From assembly GCA_022826195.1 (NCBI GenBank), contig JAJDVI010000091.1, positions 62,001-126,000 on the forward strand: a stretch of 64,000 nucleotides of DNA, given 5' to 3'. Both the position numbers and the translations under genes were made by a program. Below the pieces are notes generated by a model, which had not been told where the DNA came from, made no database searches, and was given only the letters and a program-made list of their open reading frames with translations. Shown here in pieces: positions 11,364 through 22,116 of this stretch (position 1 is its first letter; every line of letters starts with the position of its first letter). The DNA is from Acidobacteriota bacterium. GTDB lineage: Bacteria > Acidobacteriota > Vicinamibacteria > Marinacidobacterales > Marinacidobacteraceae.

Positions 11364-12194
11364 ATGGCGAAAGTCGTTGAAACACGGGACATTGCGCTGG
11401 ATGAGCTGACGATCGGAAAGGGTCAGGTTCGCACTCAGGAGGTTGGTGCCGAAATCGACGAACTCGCGAGAAGCATCGAGGCTCAGGGCCTTCTTCAGCC
11501 TATCGTCGTGTCCGAGGCGATCACACCGGGGAAATTCGAGATCCTGGTTGGCCAGCGCCGTTTCCTCGCGCACAAACTGCTCGGACGGGCGACGATCACT
11601 GCCCGGATTCTCGACACTCGGGTGTCGGAGGCGGAAGCGAAGGCCATCTCCATCACCGAGAATCTCATCCGCCGGAAGCTCTCCGGCAAGGAGCTCACGG
11701 ACGGCCTCGGCTACCTCTACAAGATCTACGGCAGCATCAAAGATGTGGCGGCGGCGACTGGCCTGCCGGCGGGGAGGGTAAGCCCTCACGTGAGGTATCC
11801 ACGGTTGATTCAGCCGCTCAAGGATCTCGTCGACAGCGGCGACGTTTCGACACCGGTCGCCGTGAAAACCCAGGATGCCGTCGGTGGGCCGGACGGTACG
11901 GCGAACCCGGACGCAGCCGTGACTCTCGCCAGAGAGATGAGTGGCAGGACCGGGGTGCAGCAGAAGATCATGGTGAGAACGGTCAAGAAGGATCCTCGGC
12001 GACCGATCGACGAAGCGATCGAGGAGGCGACCACGGGCCCGAAGATTCACCAGATCTACGTATCCTTGACCGAGGACGCTCTATACGCGCTCAAGCAGTT
12101 CGCACACGACGAACAGGTCACCCAGGACGCCGCGGCCGCTGATCTCATCCAGGAAGGTCTGATTTCTCGCGGGCTTTTGAACGACGACGCCTGA
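11364..12194 (+). CDS. ParB/KorB-like nuclease-fold DNA-binding protein
   Basis: A 276-residue ParB-family protein. The N-terminal ParB/Srx-fold domain carries EILVGQRR (GQRR at 63-66), the counterpart of the GERR nucleotide-binding motif, followed by ITENLIRR. A central helix-turn-helix follows (IKDVAAATGLPAGRVS). The C-terminal tail resembles a short ribbon-helix-type oligomerisation segment. A strong AGAGGAGG ribosome-binding site lies nine bases before the ATG. It is distinct from the chromosomal ParB at 22117-22977. DndB, the regulator of dnd clusters, also has a ParB-like/DGQHR fold, so a regulatory or target-recognition role is plausible but inferred. Confidence 0.8.
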   Translation: MAKVVETRDIALDELTIGKGQVRTQEVGAEIDELARSIEAQGLLQPIVVSEAITPGKFEILVGQRRFLAHKLLGRATITARILDTRVSEAEAKAISITENLIRRKLSGKELTDGLGYLYKIYGSIKDVAAATGLPAGRVSPHVRYPRLIQPLKDLVDSGDVSTPVAVKTQDAVGGPDGTANPDAAVTLAREMSGRTGVQQKIMVRTVKKDPRRPIDEAIEEATTGPKIHQIYVSLTEDALYALKQFAHDEQVTQDAAAADLIQEGLISRGLLNDDA

Positions 12195-12904
12195 TGTTCC
12201 CGGGCCTGGACGCGCTCGGCCTAGGGCGGCTCCGAATGTCCGTCGGATACGGTCGTGCCAAAAGACACCGTCCGTTTTCCCCGGTTGAGGTCGCGGAATA
12301 CCTAGATAAGGCTCGCCGTGAGGGGTTGTCCGCCAAGGCCAGTGCAGCGTTGATAGGCATCGACGTGACCGGAGTTGGCCGCTTTCTGCGCCTTCTTGAA
12401 CTGCCGGAGGAAACACAGCATCTGGTGGACTGGGGGTCGCGCACCGGCTTCATCGCCTTTTCGGCGGCCACCGAAGTCTTGCGCCTCCCGAGCACGGATG
12501 ACCGGCGGCTCCTAGCCCATGAGGCGGTCCGCGCGAACCTGAACTCAAAGGAGATTCGCCAGGTTGGCCAGCTCCGGATTCGATCTGGTCGCCCGATCCG
12601 TGAATGCGTGGACGAAGTGCTGGGGATGCGCCCGACCTACAAAGTGACCTACGTGTTCGTGGGGTCGGTCGGTGACCCGGCGCTTCAGCAGCGCCTTGCC
12701 CAAGTGAGCCAAGCCGAACGGGACGGCATTCTTGAGGACGCGCTTGGCCGAGCGGACCTAGCCGATGTCGGTGGTCGCCTCGGCAAGCGCTTTTTCACAC
12801 TCGTCGGCGACGAACGGTTCGGTGAAGCGATGAAGAAACACGGTAAGGGGAGACTGGAATCCACAATGCGTGAGTACATTGACCAAGCCGCAGCCCCGGG
12901 GTGA
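12194..12904 (+). CDS. ParB helix-turn-helix-like protein of unknown function
   Basis: A 236-residue protein whose ATG shares one base with the preceding stop (TGATG). Residues ~25-110 look like the HTH half of a ParB/KorB protein: SAKASAALIGIDVTGVGRFL followed by LLELPEETQHLVDWG. No GERR/GQRR nuclease motif is visible. The C-terminal half is lysine- and arginine-rich with no recognised domain. Together with the previous gene it looks like a split or duplicated ParB pair. Function is unknown; DNA binding is a reasonable inference from the HTH. Its last 35 bases overlap the next gene in another frame. Confidence 0.65.
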   Translation: MFPGLDALGLGRLRMSVGYGRAKRHRPFSPVEVAEYLDKARREGLSAKASAALIGIDVTGVGRFLRLLELPEETQHLVDWGSRTGFIAFSAATEVLRLPSTDDRRLLAHEAVRANLNSKEIRQVGQLRIRSGRPIRECVDEVLGMRPTYKVTYVFVGSVGDPALQQRLAQVSQAERDGILEDALGRADLADVGGRLGKRFFTLVGDERFGEAMKKHGKGRLESTMREYIDQAAAPG

Positions 12905-13901
12905 CGGGTCCGTCGACGTCCTCGACGGGCGCGTGATCCGCCTCGGTGCCCGAGTCGTTTGCGACGCTTGGGAGTCGGACTGCCCGTACCGAGTCCAGAC
13001 CCACATCCATGACGACCACATGGCTGGCTTCGAGACCAGCACAGGGCTCCAGGATCTGATCATGAGCCCGGCGACATTCGATCTACTCGTGGCGGAGCGG
13101 AACGCTGCACTCCCCTATCGAGACAACATCCATCGCATCCCTTATGGCGAACCGCACGATTTGGATGACGGGTCCACCCTCTTGCTCCAGAACGCCAATC
13201 ACATGCTGGGCTCGTCCCAGGTCGCCCTGACGCTGCCAAATGGGGTTCGGGTCGGCTACTCGGGAGACTTCGGCTGGCCCCTTGACTCCATCATGGAAGT
13301 CGACGAACTCGTAGTGGATAGCACATATGGGAGTCCCGAGAGTATTCGACGGTACAGCCAAGGGGACGCGGAATCAGCCCTCCTGGAGCTGGTGTTCGAA
13401 CGCCTTCGACATGGACCAGTCCATGTCGTGGCCTTTCGGGGGACCATCGAGCGCGTCGTCCAGGTACTCGCCGAGGTGACGGAACCCATCATGGCGAGCG
13501 AGGGGCTGATCAGGACGCTTTCGGTGTACCGTCAGAATGGACTTGCTCTCCCCGATGTGGAGGACGTTGCCTCCGATGCGGGAAGGCACGCTGAGGCCCT
13601 CGGGCGGTATGTGCGGCTCTACACGAAGGGTGATGCGCTGGGAAACGCCGAGGCTTCGGGAACGAAGATCGTGTGTCGGGCATTCTCGCGTGAGCGCCCG
13701 GTCGAGACCTTCTCGGATCGGAGTCATCGGGTAGGTCTCTCGAACCACGCTGATTTCGAGGAGACGATGGCATTCATCGAAGGAACCGGTGCGCGACGCG
13801 TGGTGACAGACAACACCCGAGGACACGGCGTTGAACTCGCGTTCGCCATTCGCGAGCGATGGCCCCACGTCAAGGCGGAACCGCGGCCGTACTCGGCCTG
13901 A
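12870..13901 (+). CDS. beta-CASP-like metallo-beta-lactamase nuclease
   Basis: A 343-residue metallo-beta-lactamase-fold protein from a GTG at 12870. Metal ligands visible are HIHDDH (His45, His47, Asp49, His50), His112 in NHMLG and Asp134 in YSGDF. A later VVDSTYGSP block and a C-terminal SNHADF motif match the layout of the beta-CASP/RNase J/CPSF and ligase-associated DNA exonuclease group. It probably processes nucleic-acid ends. As the last gene of the block, with a 35-base overlap to the ParB-HTH gene, it is probably co-transcribed. A hydrolase acting on another substrate cannot be excluded. Confidence 0.8.
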   Translation: MSTLTKPQPRGDGSVDVLDGRVIRLGARVVCDAWESDCPYRVQTHIHDDHMAGFETSTGLQDLIMSPATFDLLVAERNAALPYRDNIHRIPYGEPHDLDDGSTLLLQNANHMLGSSQVALTLPNGVRVGYSGDFGWPLDSIMEVDELVVDSTYGSPESIRRYSQGDAESALLELVFERLRHGPVHVVAFRGTIERVVQVLAEVTEPIMASEGLIRTLSVYRQNGLALPDVEDVASDAGRHAEALGRYVRLYTKGDALGNAEASGTKIVCRAFSRERPVETFSDRSHRVGLSNHADFEETMAFIEGTGARRVVTDNTRGHGVELAFAIRERWPHVKAEPRPYSA

Positions 13902-13967
13902 CCGCGGCCGTCCGCCTCTCGCGCGCCTCGAGGCTGCCTGCGGCTGTTCCTAGTGACGGCCGGCGGC

Positions 13968-14438
13968 TTAAGGATCGTCCCCGTCGGACGCCAGGTGGGC
14001 GATGAAGTAACCGAGCGAGACGAGTTCGAGCGCGACCCCCGCCCCCAGGAGCAGCTTGGTGGGGGTTTCGAGACCCTTCCGCTGGCCGTCCTCCTCGTAG
14101 CACTTGACGTATTTCGTGTTCTCGGTGGCGTTCTGGCTGAAAGTCGTGCTCACGTTGCGGCAGGGGAGCCAGCGCCAGAGCGCGGCGCCGGCGAACGCCG
14201 CCACTCCGCTGATCGCAAACGCGAGCGCGCTGCGCTTCTTGTCGCCCGGCCGGATCCGGCCGGTGGTGATCGTCGAGGTGTTCTGGGCGCGATAGACGCC
14301 GCTCGCCGCGGCGATCTCGGCAGCCTCCAGGAGCGACGGCGCTCTCCCGGTTCCAGCCGCGGCCGCGGGGAGCGTTCCCGCGTGGAGGGGTGTCGCGACG
14401 AGCCCGTAGCAGACTGCGATGGCGAGGGCCTTCCTCAT
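13968..14438 (-). CDS. secreted small protein, paralogue of its upstream neighbour
   Basis: 156 residues from the ATG at 14438; a longer in-frame extension upstream overlaps the neighbouring gene and lacks a signal. The N-terminus is a Sec signal peptide (MRKALAIAVCYGLVATPLHA). A conserved APSLLEAAEIAAASGVYRAQN block follows and a hydrophobic segment contains GVAAFAGAALWRWLPC; a second hydrophobic stretch (LLLGAGVALELVSLGYFI) lies near the C-terminus. It shares long identical blocks with the gene starting at 14941, so the two are a tandem duplication. The family is not recognised. It is convergent with the nuclease gene that ends the putative island. Confidence 0.7.
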   Translation of the reverse strand: MRKALAIAVCYGLVATPLHAGTLPAAAAGTGRAPSLLEAAEIAAASGVYRAQNTSTITTGRIRPGDKKRSALAFAISGVAAFAGAALWRWLPCRNVSTTFSQNATENTKYVKCYEEDGQRKGLETPTKLLLGAGVALELVSLGYFIAHLASDGDDP

Positions 14439-14446
14439 GGCAGCGC

Positions 14447-14941
14447 CTACGGTGACGAGGCCTGCGCGTCGTCCTGCTGGCGGTCCTCGCGGAGGTGCCG
14501 CACCAGGTAGAAGAGAGACACGAACTCGAGGGCGACGCCGGCCCCAAAGAGGGCCTTGGTCGGCGTGTCCCATCCGAGCCGCTGTCCGTTGTCGTCGTAG
14601 CACTGGGCGTCCTGCCATTGCTGGAAGCCTTCGTACTGGTCCACGAAGCCGTGGGCGTCCTGGCCACGGCAGGGCAGCCACCGCCAGAGCGCGGCGCCGG
14701 CGAACGCCGCCACTCCGCTGATCGCAAACGCGAGCGCGCTCCGCCGGTTGTCGTCCTCCCGGATTGTTCCGGTCGTGATGCCGGCCAGGTTCTGCGCCCG
14801 ATAGACGCCGCTCGCCGCGGCGATTTCGGCCACTTCGAGCAGGGAGGGCGCGGCTCCGGAGGCCCGAACCGCCGCCGCGTGAGCGTGCATCGGGGCAACG
14901 GCAATGCCGAACACCAGGAACAGGGATGCGAGTGTCTTCAT
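14447..14941 (-). CDS. secreted small protein, tandem paralogue
   Basis: 164 residues with a signal peptide (MKTLASLFLVFGIAVAPMHA). It shares the SLLEVAEIAAASGVYRAQN block, the GVAAFAGAALWRWLPC segment and the C-terminal FGAGVALEFVSLFY membrane-like stretch with the following gene, from which it is separated by eight bases. Between the shared blocks the two differ in a short hydrophilic loop containing one cysteine each. A small envelope protein is likely; no function can be assigned. Confidence 0.72.
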   Translation of the reverse strand: MKTLASLFLVFGIAVAPMHAHAAAVRASGAAPSLLEVAEIAAASGVYRAQNLAGITTGTIREDDNRRSALAFAISGVAAFAGAALWRWLPCRGQDAHGFVDQYEGFQQWQDAQCYDDNGQRLGWDTPTKALFGAGVALEFVSLFYLVRHLREDRQQDDAQASSP

Positions 14942-14979
14942 GCTGAACGTCCTTGGCGGGAAGGGCGGGATCGAGTGGT

Positions 14980-15504
14980 TCAGTTACGGATGCGGACTAC
15001 TACATTGCCCGCGATCACGGTTTCGCCGCTTCGCTGGAGCCGGAGCCAGACGCGGTAGGTGCCCGGCAGCGAGAAGCGGTGACTGCCGAAGAAGAAGGTC
15101 TCGATTTCGGAGCCCTCTTCGTAGGGATCGCAGTCCGGCTCGTACACGGATTCCGTGTCGTCGTCCCAGTCCCAGACCTCTTCCAGGCAGTAGTAGTCCT
15201 CGAGGTTCTCCGCGGTATCCAGGTCTTCGAGACGGGCGCTGACCTCGACATCGAGGGACGGCCGGCGCGTCTCGCCGGGCATTCGCGGACGGAGGAACAG
15301 CTGCCGGGGCGCCCGCAGCGTCAGCTTCGGCTCGGCGGCGGTTGGGGCCCCCGCTTCAGGCGCCTCCCCGATCACGATGATCCGGGCGTCCTCTTCCGAC
15401 GCGGCGCGCTCGGAGCCGCCTCCGAGAAGCGCCGTGGGCGACAACGAAGCGGCCATGAAGCCGGCAACCCCGACAGCGAGGCCGCGTGCAGCCCGAGTAC
15501 GCAT
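14980..15504 (-). CDS. secreted acidic protein, unknown
   Basis: 174 residues with an N-terminal signal-like stretch (AVGVAGFMAASLSPTALLGG). A strongly acidic middle region contains two cysteines (EDYYCLEEVWDWDDDTES to CDPYEEGSE). The C-terminal part, with FSLPGTYRVWLRLQ and VIAGNVVVRI, looks like a beta-sandwich. It sits nine bases downstream of atpC and could be read through from the ATP synthase operon together with the two paralogues after it. The family is not recognised. Confidence 0.65.
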   Translation of the reverse strand: MRTRAARGLAVGVAGFMAASLSPTALLGGGSERAASEEDARIIVIGEAPEAGAPTAAEPKLTLRAPRQLFLRPRMPGETRRPSLDVEVSARLEDLDTAENLEDYYCLEEVWDWDDDTESVYEPDCDPYEEGSEIETFFFGSHRFSLPGTYRVWLRLQRSGETVIAGNVVVRIRN

Positions 15505-15513
15505 CCGGGCATT

Positions 15514-15939
15514 CTACGACTGTGCCTTGACTTCCGCCTCCGCGGCCCTGAGACGGGCCTCCGCACGGGCTACCGCCTGCTGCGCCTGGTCGACGTCGTA
15601 GGCGGCGCCGAATTCCTCGAGACGGGCCTTCGCCCGGTTCAAGGCGCTCTCGGCCCGCGCCAGGTCGATGTCCTGGGGACGCTCGGCGGTTTCGGCGAGC
15701 ACCGTCACGGTGTCGTCCAGGACCTCGAGGAACCCCCAGTGCACGGCCAGGTAGTGCTGCTCCTCGCCCTGGCGGTACTGAAGCTGGCCGCTCCGGATCT
15801 GGTAGAGGAGCGGCGCGTGACCGGGCAGGATGCCGATGTAGCCGAAGACCGCCGGAGCCTCCACGTAGTCCACGTCGTCCCGGAACACCACCCCGCCGGG
15901 GGTGATGACCTCGAGCCGCAGCCGCGATGGAGTACTCAT
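15514..15939 (-). CDS. atpC: F-type ATP synthase epsilon subunit
   Basis: 141 residues. The N-terminal beta-barrel is recognisable from LEVITPGGVVF, GYIGILPGHAPLL and the YLAVHWGFLEVLDD segment. A C-terminal helical hairpin rich in Ala, Glu and Arg follows. It forms part of the central rotor stalk and in other species inhibits ATP hydrolysis. It is the last conserved gene of the operon, 14 bases after atpD. Confidence 0.95.
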   Translation of the reverse strand: MSTPSRLRLEVITPGGVVFRDDVDYVEAPAVFGYIGILPGHAPLLYQIRSGQLQYRQGEEQHYLAVHWGFLEVLDDTVTVLAETAERPQDIDLARAESALNRAKARLEEFGAAYDVDQAQQAVARAEARLRAAEAEVKAQS

Positions 15940-15953
15940 GTCCGCCGGGCCCG

Positions 15954-18282
<2,329 letters not shown>

Positions 18283-18301
18283 GGGACGGTGTCGGAGGGG
18301 C

Positions 18302-19864
18302 TTACGCCGGGACCGGCTCCCGCGCCTCCGCCGCCGGCGTGACCGCCGCTCCGCCGGCGCGGAAGGCGTCGCGCTTGAACTCGGCGATCGCCTCCCGAAG
18401 CGCGGCGGTCAGTGACTCGTCCAGCTTCCGCTCCTTGCGGACGCGGGCCAGCGTGTCCGGGTGGCGGGTCTCGAGGAACTCGTAGAGCCCCCTCTCGAAA
18501 TCCCGGCAGTCGGCCGGCTCGAGGTCATCGAGGAAGCCCTCGTTCGCGGCGAAGATGATCGCTACCTGCTTCTCCACCGGCAGCGGCTCGTACTGGTCCT
18601 GCTTCAGGACTTCGGTCAGGCGCTCTCCCTTGGCCAGCTGGGCCTGGGTGGCCTTGTCGAGGTCCGAGCCGAACTGGGCGAACGCCGCCATCTCCCGATA
18701 CTGCGCGAGCTGCAGCCGCATGGTGCCGGCGACCTGCCGCATCGCGCGGATCTGCGCCGAACCCCCCACCCGGCTGACCGAGTTGCCGACGTTGATGGCG
18801 GGGCGGATGCCGGCGTTGAAGAGGTCTCCCTCCAGGTAGATCTGCCCGTCCGTGATGGAGATCACGTTCGTGGGCACGTAGGCCGACAGGTCGCCGGCCT
18901 GGGTCTCGATGAAGGGGAAGGCCGTGAGGGAGCCGCCTCCCCGCTGGTCGGAGAGCTTGGCCGCCCGCTCGAGCAACCGCGAATGGAGGTAGAAGACGTC
19001 GCCGGGATAGGCCTCGCGGCCCGGCGGCCGCCGCAGGAGGAGCGAAATCTCGCGGTAGGCGGCGGCGTGCTTCGAGAGGTCGTCGTAGATGCAGAGGGCG
19101 TGGCCGCCGTGATCCATGAAGAACTCGCCCATCGCGCACCCCGAATAGGGCGCGAGGTACTGGAGCGGCGCCGGTTCGGACGCCGCGGCGGACACGATGA
19201 TCGTGTGGTCGAGCGCCCCGTGGTCTTCGAGCGTCTGCACCACCTGGGCGACCGTCGACAGTTTCTGGCCGACCGCGACATACACGCAGACCACGCCGGT
19301 GTCCCGCTGGTTGATGATCGCGTCCACCGCGATCGCGGTCTTTCCGGTCTGGCGGTCGCCGATGATGAGCTCACGCTGGCCGCGGCCGATGGGAATCATG
19401 GCGTCCACCGCCTTGACTCCCGTCTGGAGCGGCTCTTTCACCGGCTGCCGGGCGACGATGCCCGGAGCGATGCGTTCCACGGCGCCCGTTTCGGTCGTCT
19501 CGATGGGTCCCTTGCCGTCCAGCGGCCGGCCCAGCGCGTCCACCACGCGTCCCTTCATCGCCTCGCCCACGGGTACCTGCAGGATCCGCCGGGTGCGCTT
19601 CGCCGTGTCTCCCTCCCTGATGGAGGTCACGTCGCCGAAGAGAACGAGTCCCACCGACGACTCTTCGAGGTTCAGCGCGAGGCCGAACACGTCGTTCGGC
19701 AGTTCCACCAGCTCGCCGTACATGACCCCTTCCAGGCCATGGACGCGGGCGATCCCGTCTCCCGAAGAGACGACGGTTCCGACTTCCGCGACATCGACGC
19801 CGGTGTCGTGGCCGGCGATCTGTTCCCGCAGCAGGGCGGCGATCTCGTCTGCTCGAATACTCAT
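18302..19864 (-). CDS. atpA: F-type ATP synthase alpha subunit
   Basis: 520 residues. The P-loop [13 protein letters not shown] is present, as are the conserved [14 protein letters not shown] and [20 protein letters not shown] segments with the arginine region. It has a typical N-terminus ([13 protein letters not shown]) and a short proline/alanine-rich C-terminal extension. It forms the non-catalytic ring position of F1. Confidence 0.98.
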   Translation of the reverse strand: MSIRADEIAALLREQIAGHDTGVDVAEVGTVVSSGDGIARVHGLEGVMYGELVELPNDVFGLALNLEESSVGLVLFGDVTSIREGDTAKRTRRILQVPVGEAMKGRVVDALGRPLDGKGPIETTETGAVERIAPGIVARQPVKEPLQTGVKAVDAMIPIGRGQRELIIGDRQTGKTAIAVDAIINQRDTGVVCVYVAVGQKLSTVAQVVQTLEDHGALDHTIIVSAAASEPAPLQYLAPYSGCAMGEFFMDHGGHALCIYDDLSKHAAAYREISLLLRRPPGREAYPGDVFYLHSRLLERAAKLSDQRGGGSLTAFPFIETQAGDLSAYVPTNVISITDGQIYLEGDLFNAGIRPAINVGNSVSRVGGSAQIRAMRQVAGTMRLQLAQYREMAAFAQFGSDLDKATQAQLAKGERLTEVLKQDQYEPLPVEKQVAIIFAANEGFLDDLEPADCRDFERGLYEFLETRHPDTLARVRKERKLDESLTAALREAIAEFKRDAFRAGGAAVTPAAEAREPVPA

Positions 19865-19907
19865 GGGTCTTCCTATAACGTGTTGAATCCAGGGGTTTTA
19901 TGCTGAG

Positions 19908-20453
19908 TCAGGCGCCGTATCGCTCCTCGAATCGGGAAAGCTGGCGGCTGACGCTGGCGTCGTAGATGCGATTACCGATCCGGATGACGAATCCACCGAG
20001 CAGCTCCGGGTCCTCGCGGAAGTGCAGCCTCGGAGTGCCGGAAAAGGCGGATGCCAGCGCCGCCCGGAGGCTCGCGCGGTCGCGCTCGTCGAGTTGGCGC
20101 GCGGACACCACCTCCGCCTCGACGATCCCCCGATGCTCATCGAGCGCCGCCCGAAACGCCGCCGCGGTCTCCGCCAGGTGCCCGGACCGCTCCCGGGCCA
20201 CCATGACCGACACGAACCTGCCCAGCTCGGAGTCCGGCAGGATCCGGTCGGCGACGGCCTTCGCGACCGCGGCGCGCCGTTCCCGCGCGATCGCCGGCGA
20301 GGTCAGCGTCTTGAGGAGTTCCGGGGAACGCTCCAGCGATGCCGCGAACTCCTCGAGACCGCCCGCGAGCGGCTCCAGGTTCTTCTCGCGCCCGGCGGCG
20401 ACCACCGTGTCCAGGAGGACGCGCGCGTAGTGGCGGGCTACTTCGCTGGACAT
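19908..20453 (-). CDS. atpH: F-type ATP synthase delta subunit
   Basis: 181 residues, the usual length of the OSCP/delta family. The N-terminal EVARHYARVLLDTV helix and C-terminal LLGGFVIRIGNRIYDASV motif are diagnostic. It connects F1 to the peripheral stalk formed by the b and b' subunits encoded just upstream. Confidence 0.94.
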   Translation of the reverse strand: MSSEVARHYARVLLDTVVAAGREKNLEPLAGGLEEFAASLERSPELLKTLTSPAIARERRAAVAKAVADRILPDSELGRFVSVMVARERSGHLAETAAAFRAALDEHRGIVEAEVVSARQLDERDRASLRAALASAFSGTPRLHFREDPELLGGFVIRIGNRIYDASVSRQLSRFEERYGA

Positions 20454-20471
20454 CGGCGGTGCGCCTCCCCG

Positions 20472-21077
20472 TCAGTCGCGGCGGATCGCCGTCATCCCGG
20501 CGTCGATGAGGCGCCGGTGGTCTTCCTCGGACATGGTGTCGCGGAGCCGTGTCCGCGCGATCTGGACGGCCGCCCGCGCCGCTCCGGTGGCGAGGCGGCG
20601 CTCCGCGACCCGTACTTCCTGGTTCAGCTCGGCCTGGGCCGTGGCGCCGATTTTCCGGGCCTGTTCCTCGGCGGCCGCCACGATGCGGCGGCCCTCGGCG
20701 GTCGCGGCCTCGGTGATCCGCTGACGCGCCGCTTCCACCTCATCGTCCAGTTCGCCAGACCGCGCCGCCGCTCTTTCGGCCGTCCGGGCAGCCGCCTCGC
20801 GGTCGGCCCGCGCCGCGGCCAGCTGCTCCCGAATCTGGAGCGCGCGCGCTTCGAGGTAACCGGCGATCGGCTTGCGAAGAACGATGACCAGAATCGTCGC
20901 CAGGATCGTGAAGTTGACGATCTTGGGCAGATTCGAGGCTCCCTCCTCGGCAGCGAATGCCGGCGAGCCCACGGCGAGCACCATGACGGCGACCGCAGCG
21001 GCCAGGATCACTCGCCCCGAGAGGCGGGTCGGCATGGCGCGGGCGCTCGGGAAGTCGTTCCGGCGTGCCAGCTTCAT
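20472..21077 (-). CDS. atpF: F-type ATP synthase b subunit
   Basis: 201 residues from the ATG at 21077, which overlaps the b' stop by 4 bases. The N-terminal segment up to SPAFA reads like a cleavable signal, and one membrane helix follows (VNFTILATILVIVLRKPI). The rest is a long Ala/Arg/Glu-rich coiled coil forming the peripheral stalk. The leader-like N-terminus before the b helix is seen in some phyla. Confidence 0.92.
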   Translation of the reverse strand: MKLARRNDFPSARAMPTRLSGRVILAAAVAVMVLAVGSPAFAAEEGASNLPKIVNFTILATILVIVLRKPIAGYLEARALQIREQLAAARADREAAARTAERAAARSGELDDEVEAARQRITEAATAEGRRIVAAAEEQARKIGATAQAELNQEVRVAERRLATGAARAAVQIARTRLRDTMSEEDHRRLIDAGMTAIRRD

Positions 21078-21502
21078 GAGGCGCGGCGCAGGACTCTGGC
21101 GGTGAGATCGCTGGCCAGACTCTCCGCCACCTGCTCGAGCTCGGAGGCGGCGCGGGCGCTTTGCTCGCGGAGCGAGTCCTTTCCGGCTTCCAGGGTGGCG
21201 GCAGCCTGTTCGCGAGCGGCGGCCAGCGTTGCCTCGGCGCGTTCGCCCGCCTCGCGCCGAATCCGGTCCATCTCCCGATAGCCCTCGTCGCGCACGGCCG
21301 CGACGGCGTTCGCAACCCGGGTTTCCGCGGCCACGGCGTCGGCCTCCGCCGCTTCCCGGGCCTGGCGGGCGCCGCCGGCCTCCTGCTCCCGCGCCTCCAT
21401 CGCACGCGCCAGCGGCTCGAAGAACTGCCGTTTCAGGACCAGCGTCAGGCACACCACGATCACCGACACGATCAGCGCGGTGATGTCAGGAATGATGGTC
21501 AC
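21074..21502 (-). CDS. atpF': F-type ATP synthase b' subunit
   Basis: 142 residues. One N-terminal membrane helix (ITALIVSVIVVCLTLVL), then a long heptad-type coiled coil. Two different b-type subunits side by side indicate a heterodimeric b/b' stalk, as in cyanobacteria, alphaproteobacteria and some other phyla. It is the first gene of this operon; atpB (a) and atpE (c) are not in the window. Confidence 0.9.
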   Translation of the reverse strand: MTIIPDITALIVSVIVVCLTLVLKRQFFEPLARAMEAREQEAGGARQAREAAEADAVAAETRVANAVAAVRDEGYREMDRIRREAGERAEATLAAAREQAAATLEAGKDSLREQSARAASELEQVAESLASDLTARVLRRAS

Positions 21503-21611
21503 GAAACCTGCGGCCTACAGAGGACAAGGGAAGCGCGCCGCCCCACCAGGAACGGGAAGACACCGGTCGGGAAACCGGGGGCGGCCGGATGCGTGCGGTC
21601 TAGCGAACTAA

Positions 21612-21629
21612 CCCGCCACGGACGGCGGG
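21612..21629 (-). terminator. candidate terminator hairpin after the bactofilin gene
   Basis: A six-base stem CCCGCC/GGCGGG with a six-base loop lies in the 181-base gap between bactofilin and atpF'. On the minus strand it is followed by TTAGTTC, a weak U-rich tail. It would separate the par cluster from the ATP synthase operon. Confidence 0.35.
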
Positions 21630-21683
21630 AAGGCTATCACCCGGCACCGGGGTTGCCAAGGAATCCGGCGGCCGGACAACCCG

Positions 21684-22112
21684 TCAGGCGCTGGCGCTAT
21701 CGGGTTCGCTCGCCGGCGGTGGCGGAGCCGGGTTGGCCGGCGCCTGGGACGGCGAGCGCTGGTAGTCGCGGTGGACCCGAAAGTGAGCGCCGTCAGCGTC
21801 GCTCTTGGCCTCCAGGGTCAGGTTGGCGGCCTGGACCGCCACCCCCGCGATGGACCCTCCGGAATGCACGATGACATCCTGAGCCGCGATCTCGCCGCTC
21901 ACCCGGCCTCCGCCCTCCACGACGACCCGCTGGGCGTAGATCCGGCCGTCGAAGTTCCCGGAGCCACCCACCGAAACCTCGTCCTCGGAGTGGATCTCTC
22001 CCACGAACTCCCCGTTCACGTTGAACGGGCCCGGGGCGTTCAGCCGGCCTGAGAGACGCGACCCGGATCCGACATATCCGCTATGGGCGTCCCGCGATGG
22101 ATCTCGCGCCAT
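21684..22112 (-). CDS. bactofilin (polymer-forming cytoskeletal protein)
   Basis: 142 residues. The core is a right-handed beta-helix of short repeats (SGRLNAPGPFNVNGEF, VGEIHSEDEVSVGG, GRIYAQRVVVEGGG, GEIAAQDVIVHSGG) flanked by disordered, proline-rich tails; this is the DUF583/bactofilin layout. Bactofilins polymerise without nucleotide at the membrane. It lies 4 bases after parB, a linkage known in myxobacteria, where bactofilins scaffold ParAB; a similar role here is inference. Confidence 0.92.
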   Translation of the reverse strand: MARDPSRDAHSGYVGSGSRLSGRLNAPGPFNVNGEFVGEIHSEDEVSVGGSGNFDGRIYAQRVVVEGGGRVSGEIAAQDVIVHSGGSIAGVAVQAANLTLEAKSDADGAHFRVHRDYQRSPSQAPANPAPPPPASEPDSASA

Positions 22113-22116
22113 CGTT

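Noticed and set aside
3806..13901. dndB, dndD, dndE, sspB or sspC homologue in the cluster
   Set aside because: No SMC-like ATPase, DndE-type small protein or DUF4007 protein was recognised in any frame; the only ATPase is the SNF2 protein.
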